Shown here piece by piece: positions 48,761 to 60,254 of a stretch of 64,000 nucleotides of DNA; the stretch's first letter is position 1; every line of letters starts with the position of its first letter. The stretch is from Synchiropus splendidus. Taxonomy: Eukaryota > Chordata > Actinopteri > Syngnathiformes > Callionymidae. The DNA lies in the NCBI RefSeq assembly GCF_027744825.2, contig NC_071342.1, forward strand, positions 17,262,501 through 17,326,500, written 5' to 3'. Made by a program: the position numbers and the translations under genes. The notes below the pieces were generated by a model that was given only the letters and a program-made list of their open reading frames with translations, was not told where the DNA came from and made no database searches.

Positions 48761-48984
48761 GAGGTTTCATGAAACAGTATTGCAGGGTTGATGCAACAGC
48801 ATCCTAATTTTCAGAGCCCACAAGGTGGCGCCCTTGGTTTAGAAAGAGGTTAGAGGTTTCATTGAATCACTTGTTCAAGTACAAACATTATATAGCAGAC
48901 AGTGCCATCTGGTGGCCTCTGAAAATCAGGACGCTGTTTCATGAAACTTCATCTACTCTTCAATACTGCGTCATGAAGCCTCAT
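48761..48984. mobile_element. Fold-back (MITE-like) element with ~75-bp arms
   Basis: The left arm opens GAGGTTTCATGAAACAGTATTG and runs through CAACAGCATCCTAATTTTCAGAG and CCACAAGGTGGCGCC. The reverse complement of the right arm (48900-48984) reads GAGGCTTCATGACGCAGTATTG ... GAAACAGCGTCCTGATTTTCAGAG ... CCACCAGATGGCACT. Arms are similar along their whole length with small indels, around a roughly 65-bp spacer. It sits 65 bp from the family D MITE. No coding capacity. Confidence 0.72.
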
Positions 48985-51477
48985 CCGCCTATCACTATGG
49001 ATCGCGGATCATGTCTTGGGTTATACAAGGGCTACAAGAAAGTGAATGGAGCAGAAGAAAAAGAAGGAAATAATACAGTTCAGATGGATCCATTAACCAG
49101 AGTATAAAGATATTGCCCTCTACTTTTTCAGGTCATCAACTTAGTCCATGCACATATTGAAGGTCCCTAAATACATTAGATTCTGGACTCTTCTTCTGGC
49201 ACAGATTCAGTAAATCTCATCTTTTTTTTTTTTGACGTTAGGTCACAAGTGTCTGTTCAAGACAAAATTCCAGGTACCACAGTGATGGTTGCTGTTTAGA
49301 TCCAGCGAAAAATAACTCACAAAAGAAATGGACCGACAGTGGTCTGTTCTAGTTTGGTTGTTACAACATCTGTGGAACATCGAAACAAGACTGACAGAGC
49401 TACAAAACCGGAGTGTGCCAGCAGCCAGAAATAGTTTGAGAAGATGGGAGCATAGACAGAGCACACTTTGAACGGATGTTCCTCAGCAGTGCAACGTTGA
49501 TTCATGCCAGACCAAAAGCGGAGATCAGACACATAAAAGGACAATGAAAATCTTATAGAGTGGTGTTGAGGGTACAGAAAAGGTGCTGCACTGTTACCTT
49601 CAGTGGGTGCAGATTGATTTCTGCCTTTTTATTTGTGAGAGTCTAAAGACTGGCAAAGACACTATTGTGAAATGTACCACATGGAAAAGGAAAACGCATT
49701 CAAGTCATTGCTCCTGCTGCGTGTTATCTGTGAGCCTGATAAGGTAAGAAGGCGACATACAAATGAGATTGCACCTTTATTTGTGTGAAGGGACCCAAAA
49801 TTCTTAGCTAATGGCCCTTGACTTTCAGTCTCTCTTCTGCGCACCGTAGTTTGGAAGCTGGCATTCACACATCCTGGGCTTGTGAGAGGCTCTCAAAATG
49901 ATCATCCTCAACACAAACCCAGTTATGTGAGGGAGATGAAAGATTTTCTCGAAACATTATAGGTCCTTTAATGGAGTCACTGGGGGCTGTCTCAGCCACT
50001 TGGAGCACGAAGGAGGGTGGAGGAAATCAGAGTGCCGACCCTGGTTCCCTCATGAGGGGTGAACGTGAAGAAGTGTTGCTGAGACAGAATCAAGCACCAA
50101 GGAATGAGTGGCCAATGGCTTTGCTCACGTCAACCATGCCAGCGATGGAAGAGTCCGCAAAGTTGAGGTGCGGACGGCATCTCAGGGCACTTCAAAGACT
50201 TATCAGCGGCCCATCTCGGATGTCATCTTTCTATTTGGAACAGACATGGACTAAAAAAAAAGGTCATTTTAATTTTTAATTTTAAGGTAATTTTAGATTT
50301 TGTAATAAGAAGTGGATTTATATTTGACAATGGGTGTATTCATTTGTTTCCGCTTCCGTATAAAGCGGCTCGGGCGTGTCAGGAGCCGTCAGAAGTCAGC
50401 TTGTGATGTGGTGGATCGGATCGTTCAGCCTCAAGATAAGTTTGTTTCCCTACGACTAAGGCAGCAACGTCTTCGCGTTCACCTACGGAAATGAAGGAGC
50501 AAGGCGCTCAAGTTCCTGGCTCGTGAAACTAGTTTGGCTCACTGTTATTTCTATGTTAACACATAGATGGAATAGTACAATCATGGTGGGGATTTGTACA
50601 CTGACCTTCCTATAAGACAGTCGGATAATCTCCATCAGAATAATCCATATTTTCCCATTCGGAAAACAGAGTACGATGGAAGGTGAGTCTGACAGAGCTC
50701 AGAGAGAGATTCATCGCAGGGCTGACGGTGATCTGAGTGGGCTGGCGGGGTCTGGAAAGGGCTGTTAATATGACAAAGTCAGGGGTGTTTCAGAGGACTG
50801 GCCCGGTAATGGGAAAATGCTTAGCCTGAGAAAAGGCAAAAAAATCAAGTAATTGAAAATCAATAATGATACAGATGAAGCTAAGAAGGGGGATTTGTTG
50901 AAGCCAAGGAATAAAACCGCGCTGGATGGGAGGCGAAAGACTGGAAGCTTTCCTCGCGATTGATGGATAAGCAGCAGGTGTGCGGAATAATTGGCAGGCA
51001 GGTACCACCCGGGGGCCGAGGACGCTCTGAGAGTGTGAACCTCCTCACCTCGCTTCGGTATTTACAGGACAGAAGCAGCCAGTCCACCGACTGGAATAAT
51101 GAGAATCACAGTCTTAATAATCTGTGCTGCAAAACGTCATGCAGATCAAACCATTTATCTCACGTTTAACTGAGCGACTTCTCAAAACGGCAATATGAAC
51201 TTCACATTGTTCCTTTTCCACTGGTCCATGTGGGTAAACTTGCTGTCGTAAATATTCAGACTGAGACGCATAAACGTTCGGTATCTTCACCAAACGGATC
51301 CTTCAAATTGAATTAAGTGTAATAACCTAATAAGACAGCCAATGAATCAGATGATGAATCCAGTAATAGGATTATACAACATGCACTCCAATCATGGAAA
51401 AAAAACAGACTCAAGGAGGTGCGTTTGTGTGGCAGGTTAAAGTCGACGACAAATTTGTGCGGACCTTCGGCCATGAA
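48985..51477. other. Intergenic sequence, no gene seen
   Basis: No recognised coding region. The 60-102 codon ORFs at 49971-50494 have no domain. Nothing else noticed. Confidence 0.45.
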
Positions 51478-51610
51478 GTGTATCGTAGAACCGTTTCTCC
51501 TCCATGTTGAGAGCAGCCACTGGTGCCTCCCAGGTGGGTTGTTCTGTGCATGTCCCATGAGGAGGAAGCACAGCGGAAGCAGACCCAGGACATGTCTACA
51601 CGCCTGTTCA
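51478..51610 (+). mobile_element. LINE family C C-terminal fragment, plus strand
   Basis: Plus-strand translation reads VEPFLLHVESSHW, then LPGGLFCACPMRRKHSGSRPR and TCLHAC, collinear with EPLLLHIERNQLRW, LPGEVFRACPTGRRPRGKPR and TCWRD of the copy at 32440-32718. The GHLIRMPPGR segment is deleted. A short, old remnant in the opposite orientation to the other family C pieces. Confidence 0.65.
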
Positions 51611-53617
51611 CGCTTTGTAAAGGTGACTTGGACAAGTTTTCTTATGATTTCAAATGCATTTTCTGACTGTGACTAAACTCTTGTTTTTCCCGCTCCACAT
51701 TTGTGAGGTATTTTAAATAAAAATAAATAAAACTTTTGATATAGTAAATCCATCTATTAATGAATGCATGAAAGACTGAAGGACCTGGGATTATAACACT
51801 AAGGATAATGTAATTTCCGGAGAGAACGATGTGTCTTCATTACATACGCAGGAGGGTAAACATTTAGAGATATGAATGGAGCACTGACTTGTTCATAGAC
51901 GGCATCTGTGTGTTAGTTATTACTGCTCCTTCTTTGCGAACCGTGCCAGGATCACGGTGTTTTATTAAGATTGCTGTGTTACCCCCCAAAGAAATCTGTT
52001 TCTCCTGAAACATACCTGAAGCATATATTGTTCTTGCTCCAGTACATTAAAAAAAAAAAAAATACCAATCATACAAGTTTTGCAAGTGAAATTAATGCCT
52101 AAATTCACCCAAAAGCTGCTTGTCTTATACCATTATTTGCCTGATATGGGGATATTAGGCTGCAGTCCGGTGCGTTGTCCAAGTGGGAATTGTTTATCGG
52201 ATCCCTGAACAGCATGTCAACTGACAAAACCGACTCATAATCTTGCACAAAATCGATCACATGACCCAGGAAAAGCACAATAAAAGCAAATAAAAGGGCC
52301 GACTTGGCAGATTCCAGCCCACTTTGCTGTTCAATGTTGGTTCCATTGTTGGTGTTGCCAAGTGTGCATGTTTCCAGTTCAATCAACCATCACAGCAGGT
52401 GACTTTAAAGACATTACAGTCTTGTCAGGATAATTGGGTTCTTTAGCGTTTAAGTCCCGGTGTTCTATCACCACCGGAGGACACATGATCGGCTCCTCCT
52501 GCCGCGTCCCGGCCCTGCTAGCGCTAAAATATGGAAAGCAAGGTGTTGACGAAGCTGTTTGAGTGCTGGCAGGAGTCCTCTCAGGGCTTGGAAGGCTGAC
52601 CATATGGTCGCTTCTGTGATGTGAGTTAGCGCCATCCCGAGCGAATGTGTGGGCATCGGTGAATAAATGCAAGACTCCCCGGAAACATAACAAGCGGCTT
52701 TCTGGTTTAAACGCGACATTATCATAAGATTGTGGCTTGTGCATGCTGGAAGGACATGTTGAAGCCTTTTCAGGGGCGAACAAAAGGAGGAAGGGCGGAG
52801 ACGGGGGAAAATAAATACGGTGAGAAAGCGGAGATGTGGAAGAAAGATATGAAGGTGATGAGGGAGGAGTGGTTTAATAAAGCAGATGCGGGGCAGCGGC
52901 TGTGGATGCAGCAATATTGCATTTATTAAATCGAGAGGGACTTGGAGTAAAGAGAGCATCTGCTTTGCAAAATCCTTAGAAAGTAAATATGAAGCTTTAA
53001 ACAAGTAACCGTCGACGGTGTAGCATGCAACGATGGAAGTCATGACCCCAATGTTTTATTTTCTTGGATGTATTTATGTTGTTATTACGATGCTAAAATA
53101 TGTTTGAGACTTGGTTGTGTTTTGGCGTAGAAGTCAGAGAGAAAGAGAATCTTCACAGGTCAAGAGTAAAGGTTAGATGGTGTATGTTCCTTCAACTTTG
53201 TCTCTGGTGCTGTTATTTGCTTAACCAAAACTGTTTGACACTTGGAACTGCAACAACATCACCCGAGCTCAAGTTGAAGACCCCTGGTCTACAGACTCGG
53301 GAAGCAGTGTTAGAAGAGCCTGAGATGAAGATACTCATTGGGAGAGACTAGAAAGGACAAGATCAGAAATGAGTGTCTGTCAATGGGACATGTGTGGAGA
53401 TGACGTTAAAGAGACCAGGTGGTTGAGACACATGGGCAAGACAACCAAGGTGATCCAAACAAGGCGGAGCCAAAAAAATGCCATTGGTGTAGCGACTGTT
53501 CATCGTACAAGCACGGCAGTCGGGAGATACTCGACACAATCGGAAAGACAGATGGACCAACGGACAGACAAAGTGATGCTGTGGAAGGACAGACACACAA
53601 ACAGAAGGCGCTATTTT
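51611..53617. other. Intergenic sequence with a 191-codon minus ORF judged non-coding
   Basis: 52468-53043 is open for 191 codons on the minus strand, with a Leu/His/Pro-rich composition produced by a purine-rich plus strand (52760-52910). I see no domain, paralogue or gene structure. An A14 tract is at about 52050. 53260-53295 (CAAGTTGAAGACCCCTGGTCT) resembles a hAT-like terminus, weakly. Confidence 0.35.
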
Positions 53618-53993
53618 TTTTCTGACTCACCTGGATAAAATGCAGCTTAAACCAGTCAAAGTTGTCGGTCGGTAATCTCTCACCAGATCAGTGTTCTTCT
53701 TCTTCTTCTTCTTGTTCTTCGTATATTCAAGGTGAAAACAATGCATTTTCAGTGCTTTATGGAAAATAAGACTCCTGTGATTTCATCGGTTTCACGTGAG
53801 GAGGCTCAATATTTTGGCAGAATGACACTGTTTACCTGGTAAAAATCCATATACAGGTATGAGCCGCGTCATTGTATAAGATACAGGATTCAGACTGCAA
53901 GGAAAAAGTAGCAACTTATAGTATGGAAATTACTAAGCGCCTGTGGCACGGATCTGAGACAAAAGGTATCAGGTATTAGCAGATCCAAATCAC
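53618..53993 (+). repeat. Repeat family E, copy 1
   Basis: Collinear with 55517-55839. Shared blocks: TCTCACCAGATCAGTGTTCTTC, CCTGTGATTTCA, CAATATTTTGGCAGAATG, GGAAAAAGTAGC, GTATGGAAATTA, CACGGATCTGAG and TATCAGGTATTAGCAGATC. It contains a (TTC)n run at 53694-53713. This copy has about 50 extra bases. Family unknown; no terminal repeats defined. Confidence 0.75.
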
Positions 53994-54489
53994 CGGCCGA
54001 AATTATGTAAAAAGAAAGAAAAGACAAAGACACTGAAGGGTGAGCGGACAGATTGTTGGTGACCCCAGGGTCTATGGCTCACGTAAACAAGAAGAGGGTT
54101 GGTGAGACTGAGGGGGAGAGCTGAGACATTTTTGGAAAAATGAAATTGCGATTTTTCAGGTAAAAATCGCATTTATTTTTTCTTCAAGTGAGGCATCATC
54201 GTAATATTCACTTTGTACTGTGCCAGACCGGATTTGACTGGCATTTAAGAAAATGATGAACATCCATGCATGTATTCATTAAAACTAATGAAGGCATCTG
54301 CTCTGACTTCCTTGAAGGATTTTCCGCCGTATGATAGTCTCTTCTGGGAGCGTGTGTGGTGTTTTTGCAGATGGTGGCACACTCTCATAGCGTGTTGGAC
54401 CAATGTGTTTAGAGTGAAAAATATCATCCTCTTCTGTTTGAACAAAGTTTTGGTCATCAAGACGCCCAAGTCATATGAAACCACCTCCA
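53994..54489. other. Intergenic sequence, no gene seen
   Basis: About 500 bp between repeat E copy 1 and the TG microsatellite. Nothing recognised. Confidence 0.5.
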
Positions 54490-54541
54490 GTGTGTGTGTG
54501 TGTGCGTGTGTGTGTGTGTGTGTGTCTGTGTGTGTGTGTGT
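54490..54541 (+). repeat. (TG)n microsatellite
   Basis: About 26 TG dinucleotides with two single-base interruptions (TGCG and TCTG). Confidence 0.96.
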
Positions 54542-54779
54542 TAATCAACAGAACCCACTGGCCAAGAGAAGGTCAGGGAGGAGATTGGGTTTTCTGAACT
54601 GGGCGAAAACACTCCGCACAGAAAGCTAAAGAAAATCTTTTTAAGAAAAAGTGCGCTATATTTGTGAGCAGCACATGGGGAAAGCCTGTCAAAGCGGATT
54701 CTTAATCCCCTCCTATAGCCACTGACCTCCTCCCATCTCCCTCCCACTTTCTAATCTCTGGCACTGCATTAACATTTGG

Positions 54780-55240
54780 TAAATGTCCACAGATTCCCGT
54801 CGCTGCCACGCCCGCCCGGATTTATTCATTTACACTAATTACCTTTCGCGGCAATAGGAGTGGATGGCTTAACCTTCTCGCGGCTAATTTCTCACGCTGG
54901 ATCCGCCGCCCCCACGGGGCCCAAATGTGACCTTTTCAAATGATGTTATCAGGCAACACAAACACCGCGACGCTAATCGGAATAATGCCTTCGCACCTTG
55001 ACAAGGCCTGGCCACCGCCCCGCAGTTCGGTCACGACTATTAATATGTGTTGCACCACACCGTGTTGGTAATATTGCTGCACATGAGTCACAGCTGATTG
55101 ATTTTTCTCAGTTAACCTGTGATTATTCTCGATAAGTTTCGCCACTCTGTGTTGGCTGTAATGATGCCTTTGTTCTGCCGGCGACAGAAATAGAATAATG
55201 ACTTCTACAGGCTCCAGCACTTGGAGCCCCTCGAGAACGG
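54780..55240. promoter_or_regulatory. Candidate conserved non-coding element
   Basis: A non-repetitive, CpG-bearing block amid AT-rich repeats. It is dense in developmental factor motifs: CACTAATTACC, GGCTAATTTC, GACGCTAATCGG, GATGATTTT-like, CAGCTGATTGATT and ATGATGCCTTTGTTCT (SOX-like CTTTGTTCT). There is no ORF of interest. Enhancer identity is inference from texture only. Confidence 0.3.
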
Positions 55241-55516
55241 CGCAATTCTACAATCTCATAAACTCTCACAAACATTTTATTTTCTGCTATAACATTAAGG
55301 CAATATATATGTGTGTGTGCCGTCACACAGAGGGGGGATCAATGAAGCAATAAGATACGGTGGAAGCAAATGCATTAAGGCTTTTCTCCGGAAGAGCGTT
55401 TTCCCTTCTCTGTTACCTGTCAGTCTTGGGATTCTTTACTCTGAGAAATGAGATGAGTCATTTGAAATTCACGCTGAAATCTTGCTTACTAAAATGGTGC
55501 TCATAACGTTTCTTTA

Positions 55517-55839
55517 TTTTTGACTTGACTGCATAAAATGTAACTTAAACCATCTCTCACCAGATCAGTGTTCTTCTTCTTGTTCTTCGTGAAAACAGCG
55601 CATTTTGACCACTTTAAGGTAAATAAGATGCCTGTGATTTCAGTTTCAATATTTTGGCAGAATGGCTCCCTCTACCCGGTGAAAATCTGTATATTAGCTG
55701 CGTCACTGTATCCAGACCGCGAGGAAAAAGTAGCGACTTGTAGTATGGAAATTATGATACTTACCCCTCTTTTCCACTGAAAGCGACTGTGACACGGATC
55801 TGAGGCAAAAGTTATCAGGTATTAGCAGATCAAAATCAG
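55517..55839 (+). repeat. Repeat family E, copy 2
   Basis: Collinear with 53618-53993 in the same orientation, about 1.9 kb apart. It lacks the TCAAAGTTGTCGGTCGG block of copy 1 but has an extra TACTTACCCCTCTTTTCCACTG. It is immediately followed by the AT-rich candidate transposon at 55885. Confidence 0.75.
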
Positions 55840-55884
55840 CCCCCTGCTAAAAAGGCATCTGCTCTTCTTTTTTGAGTAATATTC

Positions 55885-56393
55885 AGGCTGGTATCAGTGA
55901 TACCGATACCAATACCGATACCGATACCGATATGTATGTGACTACACCTAATCATAGCTTCCTTAAGAATAAAAGGAGGAGTAAATTGTTTTATATTTAT
56001 TGTCTCTGAAAAAATAAAACATTAAAATAAATTATTCTTTAATTATTTGTGAACATTATTTATGAATTATTTCATTCCCCCGGTATCTCACTGAAAGACA
56101 AATTATAGGACTTCTCAGCACTGAATACAATTATTATACTGGCAACTACAAACTGATATAACTTCATGTTATATAGACTTATTAATTTAATAATTTAAGT
56201 TTGATAATACAATATTTGGTAGCGAAAAAGTAAATTTTTGTTACTTTTCATCATGTTCCTCTTAAGGACATACATTACCTCAAATTACTTAAGTATGGAA
56301 AGTATCGATATTTTGGTCTGAGAATTGATTTTATAGAATCAAGATCTAGTATCGGAGGTATCGATATTTCAGGATCGATCCGCACATCACTAG
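55885..56393. mobile_element. AT-rich candidate non-autonomous transposon with ATCGAT/CCGATA ends
   Basis: The left end has GGTATCAGTGATACC followed by a CCGATA hexamer array (55899-55932). The right end has GTATCGATATT...GGAGGTATCGATATTTCAG and closes GATCGATCCGCACATCACTAG. The two ends share inverted GATACC/GGTATC words. Similar TAGTGATGTGCGGATCGAT ends are common in fish repeats, by recollection. Interior is AT-rich and non-coding. Confidence 0.4.
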
Positions 56394-56473
56394 TAGCCAT
56401 CTTAAAGCTAAAAAAGGAATCAACATGAGTGGTTGTCTCTTATCGCTTCAATGCTCTTTACCTATGGGGCTAG

Positions 56474-56650
56474 AATGGGGCCAGCTTACATTGGCATTGA
56501 AGAAAAGAATATTGGCTGAAAAAATAAATATCGAAATAAATAAGAATATATTTCTATATTTATTTTTTCAGCCAATATTCTTGTTTTCAATGCCTATTTT
56601 GTGTTTTTTAGCGATTTTTTTTTTCAATGCCAATGTACGCTGGCCCCATT
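56474..56650. mobile_element. Palindromic fold-back element
   Basis: The left arm AATGGGGCCAGCTTACATTGG, CATTGAAGAAAAGAATATTGG, CTGAAAAAATAAATAT is mirrored by the right arm, whose reverse complement reads AATGGGGCCAGCGTACATTGG, CATTGAA..., AAGAATATTGG, CTGAAAAAATAAATAT. The right arm carries an extra ~35 bp bounded by GGCATTGAA repeats. The centre is TCGAAATAAATAAGAATATATTTC. Strong cruciform potential. A related AACATGAGTGGTTGTCT word lies just upstream (56422) and again at 58307. Confidence 0.75.
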
Positions 56651-58270
56651 TTTGCCCCAGATTTACTCCGCGTGGCAAACCATAGCGTCAACATGGCAAC
56701 AGGTGATGCTCAATATCACTGTGCACAGGCACACACACCCTGCTAAAACACACCTGACAACCCGCAATCCAAACTACATATCACAGAAAACCAAAGTTGC
56801 TCCCGAAAGCTCTGTCCACATTTCCTTTCCCAAACACGCCTGAGTGTACATTTGGGAGAAGGGGGGTCCTGCTCAAGCTAGAAAAAAACCCCAATGCATC
56901 ACAAATATATTATTATTGTTGTTGTCACTGAAACAACCAAGTTGTTCAAGTGCAACTTAGTGGTTATCAGGTACTGGTGTGAAGCGACAGGTTGCTGGAT
57001 CGCTGGATCACATTTAGTGCAAGGAAAAACAGGGGAAAGGGCTGGTGCTCGTGCGCCACTAGAGGTCTCTGCGTGTGTAGCATCGTGGCAGGAACGCAGC
57101 CCGCTCCTTTTTTTATTTTACAACTCGACGACTGGTTATCAGCATCATTTGTGTTTTAGCAATGCAGTATTTCAAGTGGTCAGCGGTAAAATTTGTGGTG
57201 CTTCAACACACTGATTCTGGGCCGCTTATTAGCCAATGAAACTCTTACTATTGGACTTCAGAAAATGTGTTTTGTGAACATGGTTTAAAATGGGTCTGGT
57301 ACATGACCATTCCATTAACCAAGGGATTATTTATTTATTTATTTAGGATTAGTATGTAACAGGCAACATTCCGCACCAAATTGAAATCTTGCGAACACAG
57401 TCTTTTGGACAAATATACATATTACTTTTAGTCACATTTTCTACTACATGTCTACTTGTAACAGTTTTTGTCTAGTTTCAGTCAACAAAAACCTTTCAGT
57501 CAGTTTGAGTCAGTGAGAAATGCTGCCTCCATCTCTGTCCATTACTCTGGTTGACTATCCCTAAAAGAGTGTGACTACCTTTAATGGCTGATCCATGAAA
57601 GTATAAGTATCTTCTCTTATTTTAATGTTATTTTATTATTTACTTGCCTCATTTATTTCCCAGTAGTTCAAAGCACAGAGTATTTGTTTGCATACCAACA
57701 GTACAGTAGTTGTAGCGTATATATTTGTTGATAGTGAGCGAACAAAAGGCGAAATCTCCACATTACTGTGCAAGCAGAAGGTAGAAACCGCAGTTTGTTC
57801 GACTCTTTGGCATTGAAATGCAGCTTAAAATAAAGGCCAGGCATCAGCTGCTCTCTGCTCCAATTAAATTCACCAGAAATGTTACACACTTTTAAACAAA
57901 GCTGTCATTTCCCTGCCGAGGGAAGCCTCATGTTCCTTGACTCCTTGCCCTCGTCTGCAAATGACTCCGCGAACCAAGAAGCCAAATCGGTGGCACCAGG
58001 AGAGAGAAGGTTGTCACTGCGGACAACCCCGGACTAACCTTTACAAGCATGCAAATCAAACATCCGCGCGGCACCAATTACGACCACCAGTCGGAAACAT
58101 TTTCGCCAGTGTTGTCAGCGCTGTGCTGCGGGTCATCTGGTGAATTCACAGCACAATTAATTTGAGTAAACTTTGTTAAAAGGTCAGGGTGGAATGATGG
58201 ATTACGGCTCACTTTCATGTCAATGTTTCTCTTGAGTCTCGTTGGAGGAGAAGGAAAACGACGAGAACTA
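56651..58270. other. Intergenic sequence, no gene seen
   Basis: An (ATTT)n run of about 5 units is at 57326-57345. ORFs of 60-106 codons show no family signature. Confidence 0.45.
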
Positions 58271-58474
58271 TTTCCTTTAGGTTTTTCAAGAAAATCACGA
58301 CCTGGCAACATGAGTGGTTGTCTGAAATATTGGCTGAAAAAAAGAATATAAAGGAATTGAATACTGGCTGAAAGATTTTTGTATTGAGGTAGAAAAATAG
58401 AATGTACAAAAATTTAAAATAAATAAAATCTATATTTATTTCCATTAGGTTTTTCAAGAAAACCACGACCTGGC
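58271..58474. repeat. 36-bp direct repeats flanking a 132-bp AT-rich insert
   Basis: TTTCCTTTAGGTTTTTCAAG plus AAAATCACGACCTGGC at 58271-58306 recurs at 58439-58474 with two substitutions. The insert starts AACATGAGTGGTTGTCTG, shared with 56422-56438, followed by AAATATTGGCTGAAAAAA, also shared with the fold-back element at 56474-56650. This looks like a mobile insert of the same family with unusually long flanking duplication. Confidence 0.65.
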
Positions 58475-58891
58475 TGGGTTCGGGAAGATCATTCCTGAGA
58501 GATTTTATCCCATTTCTATTTTGATCCAAATGGCTAACATCAATCAAATGGCACGCCCACATTCACCGTCTATTTTTTAGCCGCTTCCATTATACGCAGC
58601 TAATTAGAATGGCGGGACGTAACGCAGCATGTGACAGTGGTGAAATGTTATTCTGGTGGTGGGTGAAGGGAGTCCGGCCCACGTGGGTGCTGTTATTGGC
58701 TTGGAAATGAGCTGCTTTGATCCAAATCCGGAGACGGCAATTAAAACGTTATAAAGAGAGACCACATTATGTTCACTATTGTGACAGCCGTTGCAGTTCA
58801 AAAACAATGTGTTGTTGACTTTTGTGCTTCATGTGGGGAAAATATGTAGAACAGGAATTATTTTTTAAAAAGCATGAGTGAAGAAAAAATA
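58475..58891. other. Intergenic sequence, no gene seen
   Basis: Nothing recognised. Confidence 0.45.
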
Positions 58892-59030
58892 AATATATAT
58901 ATATATATATATTTTTTTTTTCTTCTTCTCTCGTGCTTTATATATATACATAATTTTATTTTTTTATTTGTTTTTTCTTCCCTTGTGCTTAAAATTTTTT
59001 TTTTTTTAATTATTATTATTATTTTAATTT
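58892..59030. repeat. (TA)n and T-rich low-complexity tract
   Basis: About 11 AT dinucleotides run into a T tract, then TATATATACATAATTTTATTTT, another T14 run and (ATT)n. Simple-sequence drift; the open plus-strand frame across it is not coding. Confidence 0.85.
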
Positions 59031-59270
59031 GCTATAATACTGAATCACATGATGGACCCATACATACATTTAAACAACAAAATATTGTTTATTTTGCATC
59101 AGTTTGACAATGGCACATTAAATCAGCTATATTCAAGTTTTTATATCACCTTATTTAAACTAAATCTCTTCTCATGTCTTGAAAATATTTGTTTAAGGAT
59201 TTCAATGTTATAAGAATTTCCAGTACATTCAAAGTAGTGGAAACCCTGGAACATTGTGTAGTGAAAAACC

Positions 59271-59318
59271 TCCCTGAACAAAAGCAAACAAAAGCATCTG
59301 TTTGCTTTTGTTCAGGGA
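59271..59318. repeat. Perfect hairpin, 20-bp arms with 8-nt loop
   Basis: The left arm 59271-59290 (TCCCTGAACAAAAGCAAACA) is exactly the reverse complement of the right arm 59299-59318, around AAAGCATC. No surrounding ORF. It could be a small inverted duplication; a small-RNA precursor is possible but the stem is shorter than a usual pre-miRNA. Confidence 0.8.
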
Positions 59319-60254
59319 TTCCTCCATGTTTGTTGTTGTTGTTATCATCCTAGCTCACCATGTATATCACCGTATGTGAGTAAAATATATGTATTTACCA
59401 TTTGGATGCCAAAATATAAATGAAATTAATGTAATTGCCAAGAAATGAAAATATGAATTTGAAAGAATAAAAAAGAGGAATTCAAAAATGACTTTTTACA
59501 TCAACAAATACTATAATGAAGTAGTCATAAAAGAAACACTAGATATCTATTTTTGTCTTTTTGTATTATTTTTATTCATTTATCTTTGAACAATCACAGC
59601 AGTAAACAAACATTTCTACATACATCAGTTCCATTCATCCACGTGGAGAAGCACTGCCAAAGGGCCTCTTCTGGCCCCCGAACCTCAATTTGCCCAGAAG
59701 AAAAGTGGATAGGTCAGATAGTCAGATAGGTTATTGGTAATATTGATCACTGTGCTTCTCGCTTCAGCTTCATGTGTCTTAGCTGCAGGACTGTACGGTT
59801 GTGCTGTTGCTGCTGCTGCTGCTGTTTTCCGCCCCAGAGTGCTGTGAAGCTGATTTATAGCAGGGAGGGGCGAGCGCACTGCAATCAGCCCATTTCCATC
59901 AGCGTTATGGCTGCCTGACAACATCCAGCTGTCCCCGATGTGCCACCCTGGGCCCACGGTGCGCTTGTCAGTTCTGCTGTTTTGCTGCGGCTCTCGCTGT
60001 ACATGCTCACCTGAGCACACAGTCACACGCTCTTAGTTGCAATCTGTGCTTAATGCCTGCATATAGGATGGAGACTAGCGCCGGGTTTGTTACGGGGTTA
60101 TTGCTGCGGGGATGTCAATTCCCAACTGGGACCTCTGTGTTTCTCACTCAGTCTGGGTTCCTCACCCCGCAGGACCTCAGTGCACAAGATGAAACAGAAT
60201 GTGTTTGCTACTTGACATCAGATAATTTTACCAACTTTTATTTAAAGTAAACTA
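59319..60254. other. Intergenic sequence, no gene seen
   Basis: A short (CTG)n run (about 59802-59821) gives a spurious poly-Ala minus ORF. Otherwise nothing recognised. Confidence 0.45.

Noticed and set aside
52468..53043. 191-codon minus-strand ORF, the longest after the btbd3 terminal exon
   Set aside because: Leu/His/Pro-rich translation is the mirror of a purine-rich plus strand. No domain, no splice context, no start or poly(A) evidence, and no similarity to known families.
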